The notes: generated by a model not told the origin, from the letters alone. Shown: positions 27,377-36,272, counted from the stretch's first letter. The stretch: DNA of 64,000 bases from FEB-10 sp963710645 (GCA_963710645.1 CAVQBD010000009.1:1550001-1614000); one strand, 5' to 3'. Translations and numbers: made by a program.

Positions 27377-28932
27377 GACGGAAGAGAGCACTCGAGGCGA
27401 TCGAGGACTTCAATGGTTTCTGGGATTTGGTCATTGTCGGGGGCGGTGCCACCGGGCTTGGTGCGGCGGTGGATGCATCGGCCCGTGGCTACAAGACCCT
27501 ACTGCTGGAGCAGCACGACTTTTCCAAGGGCACGTCCAGCCGGAGCACGAAACTGGTTCACGGCGGTGTTCGGTATTTGCGGCAGGGCAATGTGTCGCTG
27601 GTATTGGAGGCGCTCCACGAACGAGGGCTGCTGGCGCAGAACGCACCTCATCTGGTGCGCAATCAGTCATTCATCGTTCCCATTTACGACTGGTGGGAGG
27701 GGCCCTTCTACGGGATCGGGCTCAAGGTCTACGACAAGCTGGCGGGCCGTCTCGGTATCAAACCCTCCGAGGGGCTGTCGCGGGAGGAGACGCTGAAGAG
27801 GATTCCGAACCTCGAGCCCGAGGGTCTGCGTGGCGGAGTGCTCTACTACGACGGCCAGTTCGACGACTCGAGACTGGCAATCGATCTCGCCCGCACTGCG
27901 GTCCGACACGGCGGAACCGTCATCAACTACATGCGGGTCGAAGGACTGCTCAAGATCGGCGGCATGGTGTCGGGGGTCCGCGCCCGGGACCTGGAGACGG
28001 GCAAGGAGCTTGTGATCAACGCACGGGTGGTGGTCAACGCCACCGGGGTCTTCACCGATCAGGTCCGGGTCATGGATGATCCACAGAGCCGGCCCATGGT
28101 CACCCCGAGCCAGGGCACCCATCTCGTGCTGGCCAGGGATTTCCTGCCGGGAAATGTGGCCATCATGGTGCCCCAGACCACCGACGGTCGGGTCCTCTTC
28201 GCGGTGCCGTGGCACGATAGGGTTGTGGTCGGCACCACCGACGTGGAGGTTGACGAGCCGACGCTGGAGCCGCGGGCCCTTCCCGAGGAAGTGGACTTCA
28301 TCCTCGAAAATGCCTCGAGCTACATGGCCAAGGACCCGCAACGCTCCGATGTGCTGAGCGTGTTCGCCGGCCTTCGGCCGCTGGTGACGGCTGACGACGA
28401 TGAAGAGACTTCGAAGATCTCCCGCGACCACACGGTGGTGGTCTCCGAATCGGGTCTGGTGACAATCACCGGCGGCAAGTGGACCACCTACCGGAAGATG
28501 GCCCAGGACGTCGTGGACCAGGCGGCCATGGTGGCCGGGCTGGTTCCCCATCCCTGTCCCACCGAGACCCTACGTATTCACAGCTGGCTCAAACATGTGG
28601 ATCCCTCGGATCCTCTCCACGTCTATGGCTCGGATGCCCCGGCGCTGCGCAAACTCGTTCAAAAGGACCGCAAGTTGGGCGAGCCGCTCGACGAACGGCT
28701 GCCGGTGATTGGAGCGCAGGTGGTGTGGGCGGTGGAAAAGGAGATGGGTCGAACCGTGGAGGACGTGCTCGCCCGGCGGACTCGCGCCCTGCTGCTGGAC
28801 GCGCGGGCCAGCGTCGCGGTGGCGCCACAGGTGGCCAAGCTCATGGCACGCTGGCTGCGCAAGGGCCGGAAATGGCAGGCCGAGCAGGTTGAGGCCTACA
28901 CCGCCGTCGCCAGTGGTTATATCTTGGACTGA
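27373..28932 (+). CDS. glpD: Aerobic glycerol-3-phosphate dehydrogenase
   Basis: 519-aa FAD-dependent dehydrogenase oxidising glycerol-3-phosphate to dihydroxyacetone phosphate at the inner membrane and passing electrons to quinone. FAD-binding GGGATGLGAA lies near residues 19-28, with KGTSSRSTKLVHGGVRYL just after it. A central FAVPWHDRVVVGTTD block and the C-terminal helical domain are both present. The ATG overlaps the glpK stop (ATGA). Together the two genes also equip the cell to use glycerol 3-phosphate left from phospholipid breakdown. Confidence 0.95.
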
Positions 28933-28936
28933 CAAA

Positions 28937-29047
28937 AAGTGAATAGTAAATAGTGAATAGTGAATAGTAAATAGACCGAGTTGGGGTCCCCACGCCCTTG
29001 CCGGACGGGAGGGGGCATATTCACTATTCACTATTTACTATTCACTT
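28937..29047. terminator. Perfect 30-bp inverted repeat built of heptamers between convergent genes
   Basis: Left arm 28937-28966 and right arm 29018-29047 are exact reverse complements, separated by 51 nt. Each arm is made of 7-nt units (GTGAATA/GTAAATA on the left, TATTCAC/TATTTAC on the right). The right arm runs into the end of the peroxiredoxin gene, which stops at 29042. It lies between glpD (rightward) and the peroxiredoxin gene (leftward) and could act as a bidirectional terminator, although it is AT-rich and unlike a standard intrinsic terminator. Confidence 0.6.
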
Positions 29048-29659
29048 ATTACTTGAGCTGCGCGACACCCCCAGCGACGCGAGCCGCTGGGCGATTTGGG
29101 TCCCGTGGGAGCCCGCGTCCACCTCGGTGATGATGTCCAAGATGGTGCCGTCGACGCCGATGATGAAGGTCCACCGCTCCGGGTACGACCGACCTTCGTG
29201 GACCACCCCGTAGGCCTTGGCAGTCTTTTTGTCCGGGTCGCTCAAGACCGGGTAGTCCAGATCGAGGGTCTTGGCGAACCGTCTATTAGTCTCGGGCGAG
29301 TCGCAACTGGCGGCGAAAAGGGCGATATCAAAGGCATCGAGGCCCGATCCGTCGGAGGTGGGGAGTTCGATTGCCTTGCCGCTTTCGAGTTCGACCATCT
29401 GCGCATGGGTTCGTCCGCTGGCACGCAGCGAATCGCACTCGCTGGTTCAGCCGCCGGTGAAGGCCTTGGGGAACCAGGCGAGGACGACCACCTGCTTGTC
29501 GTGCAAGTCGTCGAGCGTGTGAGTCTCGCCGTCGCTGCCGGGAAGCTCGAAGGCGGGCGCTGGGTCGCCGATTCCCAGGGCGGGTGGGCCGGCAACCACC
29601 GTGAGAGAGGCGCAGGTCATTGCGATACCCAAGACACAGATCGAAGGGAACGGTTTCAT
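29042..29659 (-). CDS. Exported peroxiredoxin with in-frame TGA at the peroxidatic position (probable selenoprotein)
   Basis: Read through one TGA codon (29449-29447) this is a 205-aa thioredoxin-fold peroxiredoxin. Signal peptide 1 to about 23; GIGDPAPAFELPG; then AWFPKAFTGG-U71-TSEC. The conserved peroxidatic Cys of the FTxxC motif is replaced by the TGA. A second Cys follows at 75, and the C-terminal half continues in the same frame without another stop (AASCDSPETNRRF, YPERWTFIIGVDG). Both halves are typical peroxiredoxin sequence. That argues for selenocysteine rather than a decayed gene. A 6-bp stem (CAGCGA/TCGCTG, 29444-29426) with a 7-nt loop beginning GU starts 2 nt after the TGA and is a candidate bacterial SECIS; it is closer to the TGA than in E. 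coli fdhF. selA/B/C/D are not in the window. The alternative is a point-mutated pseudogene. Confidence 0.78.
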
Positions 29660-29707
29660 CAGATACCTCTCTCTGGGTGGGCCTCGAGATTGGTCACCCG
29701 GGGCACA

Positions 29708-30703
29708 CTATTCGATGTGCTCGAGCAGGGAACGAGCCGTCGGGGCATCGGGACTGTCAGGGTCGAGCTCGAGGAACGCGCTGAAAGCCTCCTTCGCACA
29801 TTGGGTGTCAACGAGCTTGTTGCAGGTCAGACCGAGCTGGAACTTGGCCGGCGCCAGGTCCGGTTGCCGTTCCAGGATCACTTCGAGGAGCGCCCTGGAT
29901 TGCGCGTACCTGTTGTGGTCAAACAACGCCACCGAGTGCGTCAGGAGTTCGCTCGAGACCATCTCGGGCTTGACATCGGCGAGTCGCTGCGCCCACTTCA
30001 CCATCCCTTCGGTGTTCCCCATCATCAATTCGGCGTAGTAGGCGGTGCCCAAAGCCTCCTCATTGTCGGGCTCGAATTCGAGCAGTTTCTCAGCCGCGTC
30101 GGCTGCGATCGCGTACTCGTCCTGAGCGATGGCCGCTGCAGCGATCGCGCGGTAGGCCTCGGGAAAATCAGGGTCGAGCTTGGAGGCCTCCTGGAACATT
30201 GACAGTGCGATGAGGTAGTTCTCGGCCTGGAGAGCTCCAACCCCCTCGTTGAAGACTGATATGGCCTCCATGCGTTGGGCATTCGCCTGCAGTTCGGCGT
30301 CATCGACCGCCGCAGCGGTGGTGGCGGGATCTTCCGCAATCGTCGATTCATCCAGCGTAGGGAGGGTGAAAATAACCCTCGCTGGATCATTGGGGTCGGG
30401 ATGGAACGTCGCCTCGGCGGTAGCGTACCCCTCCAGCGCCGCGGTGATTGTGTAGGTTTGATTCCAGTCAGGCACCCGCAGTTTGAAGGTGCCGTTCTTT
30501 TTTGTGGTGGTGGTGGGCTGGGGTCCGGCCGCCTGTGCGACCGCGGTGATGACTGCTCCGGCGAGAGGCTCGCCACTCATGTCCACGACCTCGCCTTGTA
30601 TGGTGGTCGGCCCACCAGCGAAGGTGACGCTGGTCATCGTCGCCAGTGTGAGAACAAGAACAGCTGCCTCAAGAACAGTCGATATCTTATGAAGGTGTTT
30701 CAC
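29708..30703 (-). CDS. Exported carboxypeptidase-regulatory-like and TPR-repeat protein
   Basis: 331-aa protein. Signal peptide 1-29 (ending TFAGG); a CarboxypepD-regulatory/CNA-B-like beta domain from about 33 to 115 (IQGEVVDMSGEPLAGAVITA); a short acidic and alanine-rich linker; then four to five TPR-like helical repeats (EGVGALQAENYLIALSMFQE, EASKLDPDFPEAYRAIA, EKLLEFEPDNEEALG). No catalytic motif is seen. It is probably periplasmic or surface-attached and mediates protein contacts. It lies upstream of the peroxiredoxin gene in the same direction (48-bp gap), so the two may be co-transcribed. Confidence 0.8.
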   Translation of the reverse strand: MKHLHKISTVLEAAVLVLTLATMTSVTFAGGPTTIQGEVVDMSGEPLAGAVITAVAQAAGPQPTTTTKKNGTFKLRVPDWNQTYTITAALEGYATAEATFHPDPNDPARVIFTLPTLDESTIAEDPATTAAAVDDAELQANAQRMEAISVFNEGVGALQAENYLIALSMFQEASKLDPDFPEAYRAIAAAAIAQDEYAIAADAAEKLLEFEPDNEEALGTAYYAELMMGNTEGMVKWAQRLADVKPEMVSSELLTHSVALFDHNRYAQSRALLEVILERQPDLAPAKFQLGLTCNKLVDTQCAKEAFSAFLELDPDSPDAPTARSLLEHIE

Positions 30704-30794
30704 TGCAAGCCCCCAGAGATTTCAGAATTCGTGACAGCGGCAGAAACCAGGTTCAACCCGCCCCGCCGTGAATCTGGCGAGCACTATACCGTGT

Positions 30795-30870
30795 TCGGGA
30801 CTCGGGACTCGGGACTCGGATGAAGCAGCCGCTCGTGCGCTCCGATCAACCGAATCCCGAGCCCTGAGCC
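30795..30870. repeat. Heptamer tandem repeats (TCGGGAC x3; CCGAATC/CCGAGCC/CTGAGCC)
   Basis: Two short 7-nt-period runs in the spacer upstream of the TPR gene: TCGGGAC three times from 30795, and three degenerate CCGAGCC-type units from 30850. No gene is seen between 30704 and 30936. Confidence 0.75.
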
Positions 30871-30936
30871 CCGTTGGCTTCAGGACCCCAAGACCTCAAG
30901 ACCATGGTGCGGGTGGGGGGCCGTGATCCCCGGTGC

Positions 30937-31071
30937 TTAGTCGCGGCCGGAGGCGAGGTCCAGCATGATGTCACCATCGTCGATGGTGAGCCCGGTGAGA
31001 TCAAAATAGAAACCGAACCAACGTCGGATCAGTGAGTGAATATTCCGCAACAGTCTTGGTGAGTGTCTCAT
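30937..31071 (-). CDS. Small hypothetical protein (44 aa)
   Basis: Short frame starting at the ATG 31071, directly preceded by a strong ribosome-binding site (GGAAGGAGACGCA). The product is basic at the N-terminus (MRHSPRLLRNIHSLIRRWF) and acidic at the C-terminus (DDGDIMLDLASGRD). It has one hydrophobic patch and no recognisable domain. It begins 22 bp after the alpha/beta-hydrolase stop in the same direction, so it is probably the second gene of that transcript. The upstream in-frame extension to 31137 overlaps the hydrolase and lacks an RBS. I do not recognise a function. Confidence 0.5.
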   Translation of the reverse strand: MRHSPRLLRNIHSLIRRWFGFYFDLTGLTIDDGDIMLDLASGRD

Positions 31072-31093
31072 TGCGTCTCCTTCCTGACATCCG

Positions 31094-31855
31094 TCAGGCA
31101 GCACTTTGGGAATCAGATTCGTGGGGCGTGGATACATTTTTCAAAAAACGACCTCGCTCGGCGATGAAATCGGTGACCGCATCGACCACCGAGGGATCCC
31201 GCAAGATCCGACGGTGCCCAAGCCCCTCGGTGGTGTGCATTACCGCCTCGGGCAACGAATGGGCGAGGTGTCTTCCCTCGCTCCACTGAATTTCTGGGTC
31301 GCTGTGGTCATGGATGATCAGGCTGTCGTTGTGCAGCTCCGATGCGAGCCGCCACGGCTCCACATCGTTCCATTGGAAGTTGAAGCGACGTTCCAGCCGC
31401 CGTCGCATACGCTCGACAACGTCCGGGCTGAAGCCCGTCATCTCACCGAACCAATCGGTCAAGGCTGTGGTGCGAGCGGCAGGTGCCAACAACACCAGAC
31501 GGTCGGCGGCCAAACCACGTCGACTCGCTCCAAGGAGGACCGCCGCAGCACCCAGAGAGTGCCCGACAACTCCGGCGAACGGGCCGTACTCCTTGGCCAC
31601 CGCCATCAGTCCGTCGGTGTGGCGGAAGAGATTGGATGTGTGACCAGGGGCTGCGCCGTGGGCCGGTGCGTCGTAGGCCACCACGCGGTATCCGGCAGCC
31701 GCGAGGGATGCGGCGAACGCACCGAGTTGGAGACCCCGCCCGGTCCACCCGTGCACCAGCAGCACGGTGTGTGGACCTTCGCCCCACACCCAAACCGGAA
31801 GAGCGCCGTGCGGCGAGACTCTTTCTTCACGGCGGGCGCCGGTGGCCCAGTCCAA
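31094..31855 (-). CDS. Alpha/beta hydrolase
   Basis: 253-aa serine hydrolase from the TTG at 31855. Oxyanion-hole region LLVHGWTGRG; nucleophile elbow VGHSLGAAA; acid residue in HDHSDPEI; catalytic His in EGLGHRRIL. The start is uncertain: the same frame continues coding-like upstream of the TTG to about 31990 (WAPAVAAWLAERLFTTS and similar, which looks like the usual N-terminus of such hydrolases) but contains no ATG, GTG or TTG. Either translation starts at a rare codon such as CTG or ATC, or a sequencing or mutational change hides the start. The substrate is unknown; the fold is used by esterases, lipases and thioesterases. Confidence 0.8.
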   Translation of the reverse strand: MDWATGARREERVSPHGALPVWVWGEGPHTVLLVHGWTGRGLQLGAFAASLAAAGYRVVAYDAPAHGAAPGHTSNLFRHTDGLMAVAKEYGPFAGVVGHSLGAAAVLLGASRRGLAADRLVLLAPAARTTALTDWFGEMTGFSPDVVERMRRRLERRFNFQWNDVEPWRLASELHNDSLIIHDHSDPEIQWSEGRHLAHSLPEAVMHTTEGLGHRRILRDPSVVDAVTDFIAERGRFLKNVSTPHESDSQSAA

Positions 31856-32185
31856 CTCCCGACGGGGGGTGCGTGAGCGCAGCGAGGTGGTGAACAGCCG
31901 TTCGGCCAGCCACGCCGCAACCGCTGGCGCCCATGTGCTGAGAAGGGCGAATGATCTGTTGATATTGGGAGCACGACCGATCGTGCTTTTTTGTCAATAC
32001 CCAATCTTGGAGTCGAAAGTCAAAAGTGCTAGCCTGCACGTCGATCCGCCGGGTCAACCAACCCATCGCGGCACGTCGATTGGGTATTGGTTGTTTCACC
32101 ACGGGGATTCTCGATTACGATTGTTGATTGAAAGTGGCCCGGGCAGCGAAGACATCGAGCGAGTTGCAGCGAATTCGCGAAGTCG

Positions 32186-32875
32186 GTGGATCCATTGATC
32201 AGCATCGTCATTCCAGCCCTGAACGAGGCGCGGGCCCTCCCGGCCACCCTCGAGTCCGTCGCATCGCAGACCGGACCGCTGGAGGTGATTGTGGCTGACG
32301 GCAGCAGCGACGACCGCACCGTCGAGATCGTCCGCGGGTTTGCCGCGGCGGGTCACCGGGTGCGCTGCGTTCAGGCCCCGCGCGGACGGGCGCGCCAGAT
32401 GAACGCCGGCGCGGTGGTCGCGGGTGGGGATTGGCTGTTGTTCCTGCACGCGGACACCAAGTTGCCGGAGGGTGCCGTGCGCGGTATCGCTGCCCTCCCC
32501 GATGCGGTCCAGGCGGGCTGCTTCCACCAACTCTTTGACACACCGAGCCGATTTCTGCGCGCGCTGTCCTGGATGCACAACAAACGGTTTTTTTTCACAC
32601 GGGTGATGTACGGAGACCAGGCCATATTCATCCGCCGAAAGCTGTTCGATGAGATTGGCGGCTTTCCTGACCGGCCGATGGAGGACGTGGCCTTCAGCCT
32701 TGCCCTCCGGCAGAAGACCAAGCCCATCATGTTGCCTGCGGTGGTGCGCACCGGTGCTCGCAAGTTCGAGCAGATGGGTCATTGGCGCGCCCTCCGTCAC
32801 TCGGTTCTGCTCCTGCTGAGGTTCCGTCGCGGCGCCGATGTTTCGGGGGACCGGTTTTTCGACGAGTATCGCTAG
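32186..32875 (+). CDS. Family 2 glycosyltransferase, TIGR04283-like
   Basis: 229-aa GT2-fold protein: ISIVIPALNEARALPATL at the start, VIVADGSSDDRT (nucleotide-sugar site), APRGRARQMNAGA, LFLHADTKLP (DxD-equivalent HAD), and GDQAIFIRRKLFDEIGGF with MEDVAFSL. This is the pattern of the family annotated as rSAM/selenodomain-associated transferase 2. The substrate is unknown. The GTG at 32186 is the first start. It stands alone, divergent from the hydrolase, about 2.5 kb from the probable selenoprotein. Confidence 0.82.
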   Translation: MDPLISIVIPALNEARALPATLESVASQTGPLEVIVADGSSDDRTVEIVRGFAAAGHRVRCVQAPRGRARQMNAGAVVAGGDWLLFLHADTKLPEGAVRGIAALPDAVQAGCFHQLFDTPSRFLRALSWMHNKRFFFTRVMYGDQAIFIRRKLFDEIGGFPDRPMEDVAFSLALRQKTKPIMLPAVVRTGARKFEQMGHWRALRHSVLLLLRFRRGADVSGDRFFDEYR

Positions 32876-32950
32876 GTGGAGCAGCGGGCAGTACCGCCCG
32901 CCCGGAATCGTACTGCCCACTTGACACGCGCCTTCTAATGGGTGGCAACC

Positions 32951-33062
32951 TGCCGGCGGCAGCGATTGTGGCCTGGGCCGGGAGGGATGTGGCGGGGGGT
33001 GACCCGGCCACTGGCCACTCGCTGGTGACGGCTGGTCACCGCGGCCGCAGGCCGCGAGTAAC
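32951..33062 (+). repeat. Dispersed repeat R1, copy a
   Basis: Shares with 53398-53522 the opening GCCGGCGGCAGCGATYGTGGCC, the block GGCCACTCGCTGGTGACGG and the close RCCGCGGCC then GGCCGCGAG. The middle part differs in sequence and length between the copies. The last block contains an internal palindrome (CGCGGCCGCAGGCCGCG). It is followed directly by repeat R2 copy a. Confidence 0.7.
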
Positions 33063-33119
33063 CTCGGGGAGTGCCATCAGAATAGGGGCGCGATGAAATC
33101 AGTGAATCGAAGCGAACGC
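33058..33119 (+). repeat. 142-bp dispersed element R2, partial copy a (right half)
   Basis: 62 bp that align without gaps to the last 62 bp of the full copies at 53169 and 60899: AACCTCGGGGAG at the left and AATCGAAGCGAACGC at the right. The left, hairpin-bearing half is missing. Confidence 0.7.
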
Positions 33120-33360
33120 TCGGGGAGCCTCCATCGCGCCCCGATTCTCATTGCGCCCCCCGTGAGGATGCCAGGCACGCCGATTCGCCCAATCGAGACG
33201 GGTCATGTCTGCGGCCGCGGCGAATCGGGATGCCAGGCACCTCCGAGGGACGCGCCCTACGCTCCGGGTTGGCGGGGGACCCCATGCCTCATACCCCACA
33301 ACCCATACCCCGGGTGGGCGAAGGTCAACCCGGAACTCGCAACCCTCAACCCGAAACTCC

Positions 33361-34215
33361 TCAACGTCCCAGGAGCTTCTTGAGATACGGCAACTGCTGT
33401 TCCGCGGTCCTCTCCCCCTGCTCGATGACATAGGAGAACTTACCGGTGTCGAAGAGACCAACTCGCTGATCGAAGTCGGGCAACACCGGAATGATCTCGG
33501 CGTGGTGGGCGAGATTGTGAAACGCGTAGCTCGCCCGCAGCAGATTATTGGTGTACACGCTGTTGAGCTGGAAGGCGTAGCGAGTTGCTGACTTGATTTT
33601 GCGCGGGTACTCGGCCTCAAAACCCATGGCCAGAATGATCTCCGCTCCCTCGCGAATGGCCACATCAACCGGCAGGGGATTGGAAAGACAGCCGTCGACG
33701 AGCATGCGATCGCCCACCTGCCAGGCGGGCCAGACGTAAGGTATGGCGATGCTGGCGCGGATCGCGTCGAAGAGCCGGCCCTCGGAAAGGACGACCTTCT
33801 CGCCGCTGTGGAGATCGGTTGTGGAGATGTGAAGCGGCGTCACGGTGTCGTCAAAGGTTCGGTCACCGAAGCCCTCAGCCAACAAGCGATTCAATGCGTC
33901 GTCGCTGATCAGGCTGAACCGGCTGTCGAAGGCGAAGAACTTGGGTAGGAAGATGCTCGCCACCGCCCTGAGATTCCGCGATGCCGTGACCTCTCGGGTC
34001 CACAGCTTTTTGGTCAGGGCCTCGACCTCTTCAAGATCGGCATTGAGGGCCATCATGGTCGTGAAGAGCGTTCCTCCGCTACAACCGACAAAAAGATCGA
34101 TGGGGATGTTCTCCCGATGGAGGACCCGCCACAATCCGAGGGCCGCGGCGCATTTGACCGCTCCGGATCCCACTACGAGAGCGATCTGGGGGGTGTTTTT
34201 TGAATTGTCAGCCAT
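33361..34215 (-). CDS. Patatin-like phospholipase
   Basis: 284-aa patatin-family acyl hydrolase. Oxyanion-loop equivalent VVGSGAVKCAAALG (family consensus is GGGGxxG, so this is variant); nucleophile motif GCSGG within VGCSGGTLF; catalytic Asp in LVDGCLSNPLP. No signal peptide. ATG 34215 is preferred over 34257 because of the GGAG RBS 6 bp upstream; it overlaps the 3' end of the phosphatase gene by 8 bp, suggesting coupled translation. It probably acts on membrane phospholipids; the link to the signalling module upstream is positional only. Confidence 0.82.
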   Translation of the reverse strand: MADNSKNTPQIALVVGSGAVKCAAALGLWRVLHRENIPIDLFVGCSGGTLFTTMMALNADLEEVEALTKKLWTREVTASRNLRAVASIFLPKFFAFDSRFSLISDDALNRLLAEGFGDRTFDDTVTPLHISTTDLHSGEKVVLSEGRLFDAIRASIAIPYVWPAWQVGDRMLVDGCLSNPLPVDVAIREGAEIILAMGFEAEYPRKIKSATRYAFQLNSVYTNNLLRASYAFHNLAHHAEIIPVLPDFDQRVGLFDTGKFSYVIEQGERTAEQQLPYLKKLLGR

Positions 34216-36172
34216 CGTGTGCTCCGTTTCTCTGTGGATCGTCGCCTCGAACACCATCGTCCTGGCGTCGGACCGCCAGCAGGGTCACGTCGTCGCTCTG
34301 ATCCGCCCCCGCCGCGTGGCGCCTGACGTCGTCCTCGATACGGTCAAGCAGCTCTTCCGGGGTCCGGCTCGGGTCGCGGATCAGCTCCATGAGGCGTTGT
34401 TCGGTGTACTGGGAACCGTCGGTGCTGAGGGCCTCCGGAACACCGTCGGTGAAGGCCAGCAACGTGTCACCAATCTCCAGTTGAACGTATTTCACCGTGC
34501 AGTTGGATCCTGGGACCAGGCCGACCGCCGGTCCGGTGGGGCCGAGCCGGCTCATGGTTCCGTCGGCGCGGAGCACGATTGCGGGATCGTGACCTGCATT
34601 GGCGTACTCGAGGATCCCGGTGACCGGATCGATTACCCCGAAGAATGCCGTCGCAAACATGTTCGCGTGATCATGGATGGTGGCCATGTAATCGTTGGCA
34701 AAGCTCAGGGCCGAGGCCGGCAGCGGAGAACCGTCGGCGGCCTCGCGCTCGCTCGCCGCTCGCAAAAGGCTCCGTGATAGGGCCATGAACAGGGCTGCTC
34801 CGACTCCCTTGTCGCACACGTCCGCAACCACCACCACGACGCGGCCGGACGGTACCGTGAAGACGTCATAGAAGTCCCCCGACACCTGGCGTGCGGAGTG
34901 CAACCGGGCGGCGAGCTGCCAGCCCTCGAAGCGAGGCATATGGGACGGAAGGAATTCGGTCTGGATCTCGCGTCCGATCTCCAATTCTCGTTCCGCCAGC
35001 GTCCGTGCTCGTTCGGCCTCTTCGAAGAGCCTCGCATTGCCGATGGCCGTGGCCACGTGAGTGACGTACTGCTCGATGGTCAACTGGTCCTGCTCGGAGA
35101 AATTAAAGGGCATGTGGTTGCTGCCGAGAAACAGGGAACCCACCATCTTCTCCTGGACCTCGAGTGGACAGAGCAGCAGCGCTCGCATGGGGTTGATCTG
35201 GTGGATCTCGCGGTCGACCGGGTGCATTCTCGCGATTCTGTCGTCGTCGATTGTGTTTAAAAAGACAGGATCTCGTTCCACCATGCTTCGGACGAATACG
35301 CTTCCCGTGGCGTCGAGCGGGACGGATATTCCTTTGAGAGCATCGGCCAATTCGGGCGTGGTGCCAGGTCCGAGAAAGCGATCAAGCACGAGCTGTTGGT
35401 TTTCTTCATCAAACATCAGCGTGCCCACCTGATCGAAGATGAAGATTTTGCGCAGGCTCCGGAGAACCATTTCAAGGACCTCGTCCAGATCGAGGGTGGC
35501 ATTGACAGTGCGCGCCACCTCGTTGATCTCGATGCTCTCGGCCACAGCCAGCTCGAGCATCTGGGACTGTTCGATCACCTTGCTGTTGGTCTCGCGGAGC
35601 TCGCGTCTGGTGGTGACCAGGTCCTTGGTGGTGTGATTGACCCAGTACGAGGACGTCCACATGGCCCCAGCCACGAAGAGCAGACAGAGATTCGTGGTCA
35701 ACAGGCTGGGATTGAACTGTGGATGGAATCCGACAACCGGTAGCGTGATCGCGGCTCCGGCAGCCATGGCCGCCGAGCCGCGGGTCAGAAACCGGACGCC
35801 CCCCATCATGAGTTCGAAAGCAATCAGCGCGACCACGAGGATGCCGGCGGCCAGCGGGCTGAAACCGGTCATCCCGGCAAAGACCCCAATCACAAAACCG
35901 TCACCGACCAGGTTGCGATATCCAGCCGCTTTCTGATCACTTGCCCTGGAAGCGACGAGATGGGCAAGCAGAGGCCATGCCACGCCGATGACGAGCACAG
36001 CAGTCATCAAAAACACCGGTCGGTCCAACATGGTGGACGCGGTAATCAACCCCCCCAGCACTCCGCACACCAGACGTGGTAGGAAGGAAACCCGAACGAC
36101 GGGGTGCAGTTTTCCGGTTGGCGGTTGCATGACCAGTGAATCCACTACTCCAGAAAAGATACGGAATCTCAT
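34208..36172 (-). CDS. Membrane-bound GAF-SpoIIE (PP2C-type) serine phosphatase
   Basis: 654-aa signalling phosphatase. The N-terminal third holds about six hydrophobic segments (MASE2-like arrangement). A linker helix (SKVIEQSQMLELAVAES) leads into a GAF domain (about 215-385: VNATLDLDEVLEMV, LLLCPLEVQEKMVGSLF), a coiled coil (EEAERARTLAERELEIGREI) and a SpoIIE/RsbU-type PP2C domain with metal-site motifs SGDFYD, VADVCDKG, NAGHDP and DDVTLLAV. It would dephosphorylate an RsbV-type antagonist in response to a membrane or ligand signal. The probable partners, an RsbW-like kinase and an RsbV-like protein, are encoded divergently 100 bp away. Start ATG 36172 follows a GGAGGAG site. Confidence 0.88.
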   Translation of the reverse strand: MRFRIFSGVVDSLVMQPPTGKLHPVVRVSFLPRLVCGVLGGLITASTMLDRPVFLMTAVLVIGVAWPLLAHLVASRASDQKAAGYRNLVGDGFVIGVFAGMTGFSPLAAGILVVALIAFELMMGGVRFLTRGSAAMAAGAAITLPVVGFHPQFNPSLLTTNLCLLFVAGAMWTSSYWVNHTTKDLVTTRRELRETNSKVIEQSQMLELAVAESIEINEVARTVNATLDLDEVLEMVLRSLRKIFIFDQVGTLMFDEENQQLVLDRFLGPGTTPELADALKGISVPLDATGSVFVRSMVERDPVFLNTIDDDRIARMHPVDREIHQINPMRALLLCPLEVQEKMVGSLFLGSNHMPFNFSEQDQLTIEQYVTHVATAIGNARLFEEAERARTLAERELEIGREIQTEFLPSHMPRFEGWQLAARLHSARQVSGDFYDVFTVPSGRVVVVVADVCDKGVGAALFMALSRSLLRAASEREAADGSPLPASALSFANDYMATIHDHANMFATAFFGVIDPVTGILEYANAGHDPAIVLRADGTMSRLGPTGPAVGLVPGSNCTVKYVQLEIGDTLLAFTDGVPEALSTDGSQYTEQRLMELIRDPSRTPEELLDRIEDDVRRHAAGADQSDDVTLLAVRRQDDGVRGDDPQRNGAHDG

Positions 36173-36272
36173 TTTAATTTCGCAATCTCCTCCGGTCAAG
36201 CTGGCTCAGGCCGGGAAAAACCTTGACCCGCAGTGGTTGTCTCACGCAAAATACAGAGACTGAATATCAAAG
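36173..36272. promoter_or_regulatory. Divergent promoter region of the partner-switch module
   Basis: 100-bp spacer between the phosphatase gene and the anti-sigma-kinase gene. TTGACC (36223-36228) and an AT-rich CAAAATA about 18 bp further right resemble a sigma-70-type promoter for the rightward genes. The match is weak and the call tentative. Confidence 0.3.

Larger units (their letters stand above)
32876..33360. other. Repeat-rich non-coding spacer
   Basis: 485 bp with no credible gene. It contains a copy of dispersed repeat R1 (32951-33062), a right-half copy of the 142-bp element R2 (33058-33119), and two TGCCAGGCAC motifs at 33169 and 33231. A 10-bp inverted repeat (33180-33189 with 33219-33228) lies between the motifs, and a degenerate heptad tract (CATACCC, CACAACC, CATACCC and similar) spans about 33288-33360. 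Reading frames here lack RBS and domain signal. Confidence 0.7.

Noticed and set aside
29042..29398. Separate 118-aa peroxiredoxin gene
   Set aside because: The frame joins the upstream 70-codon frame through a single TGA at the catalytic position, so it is treated as one selenoprotein gene.
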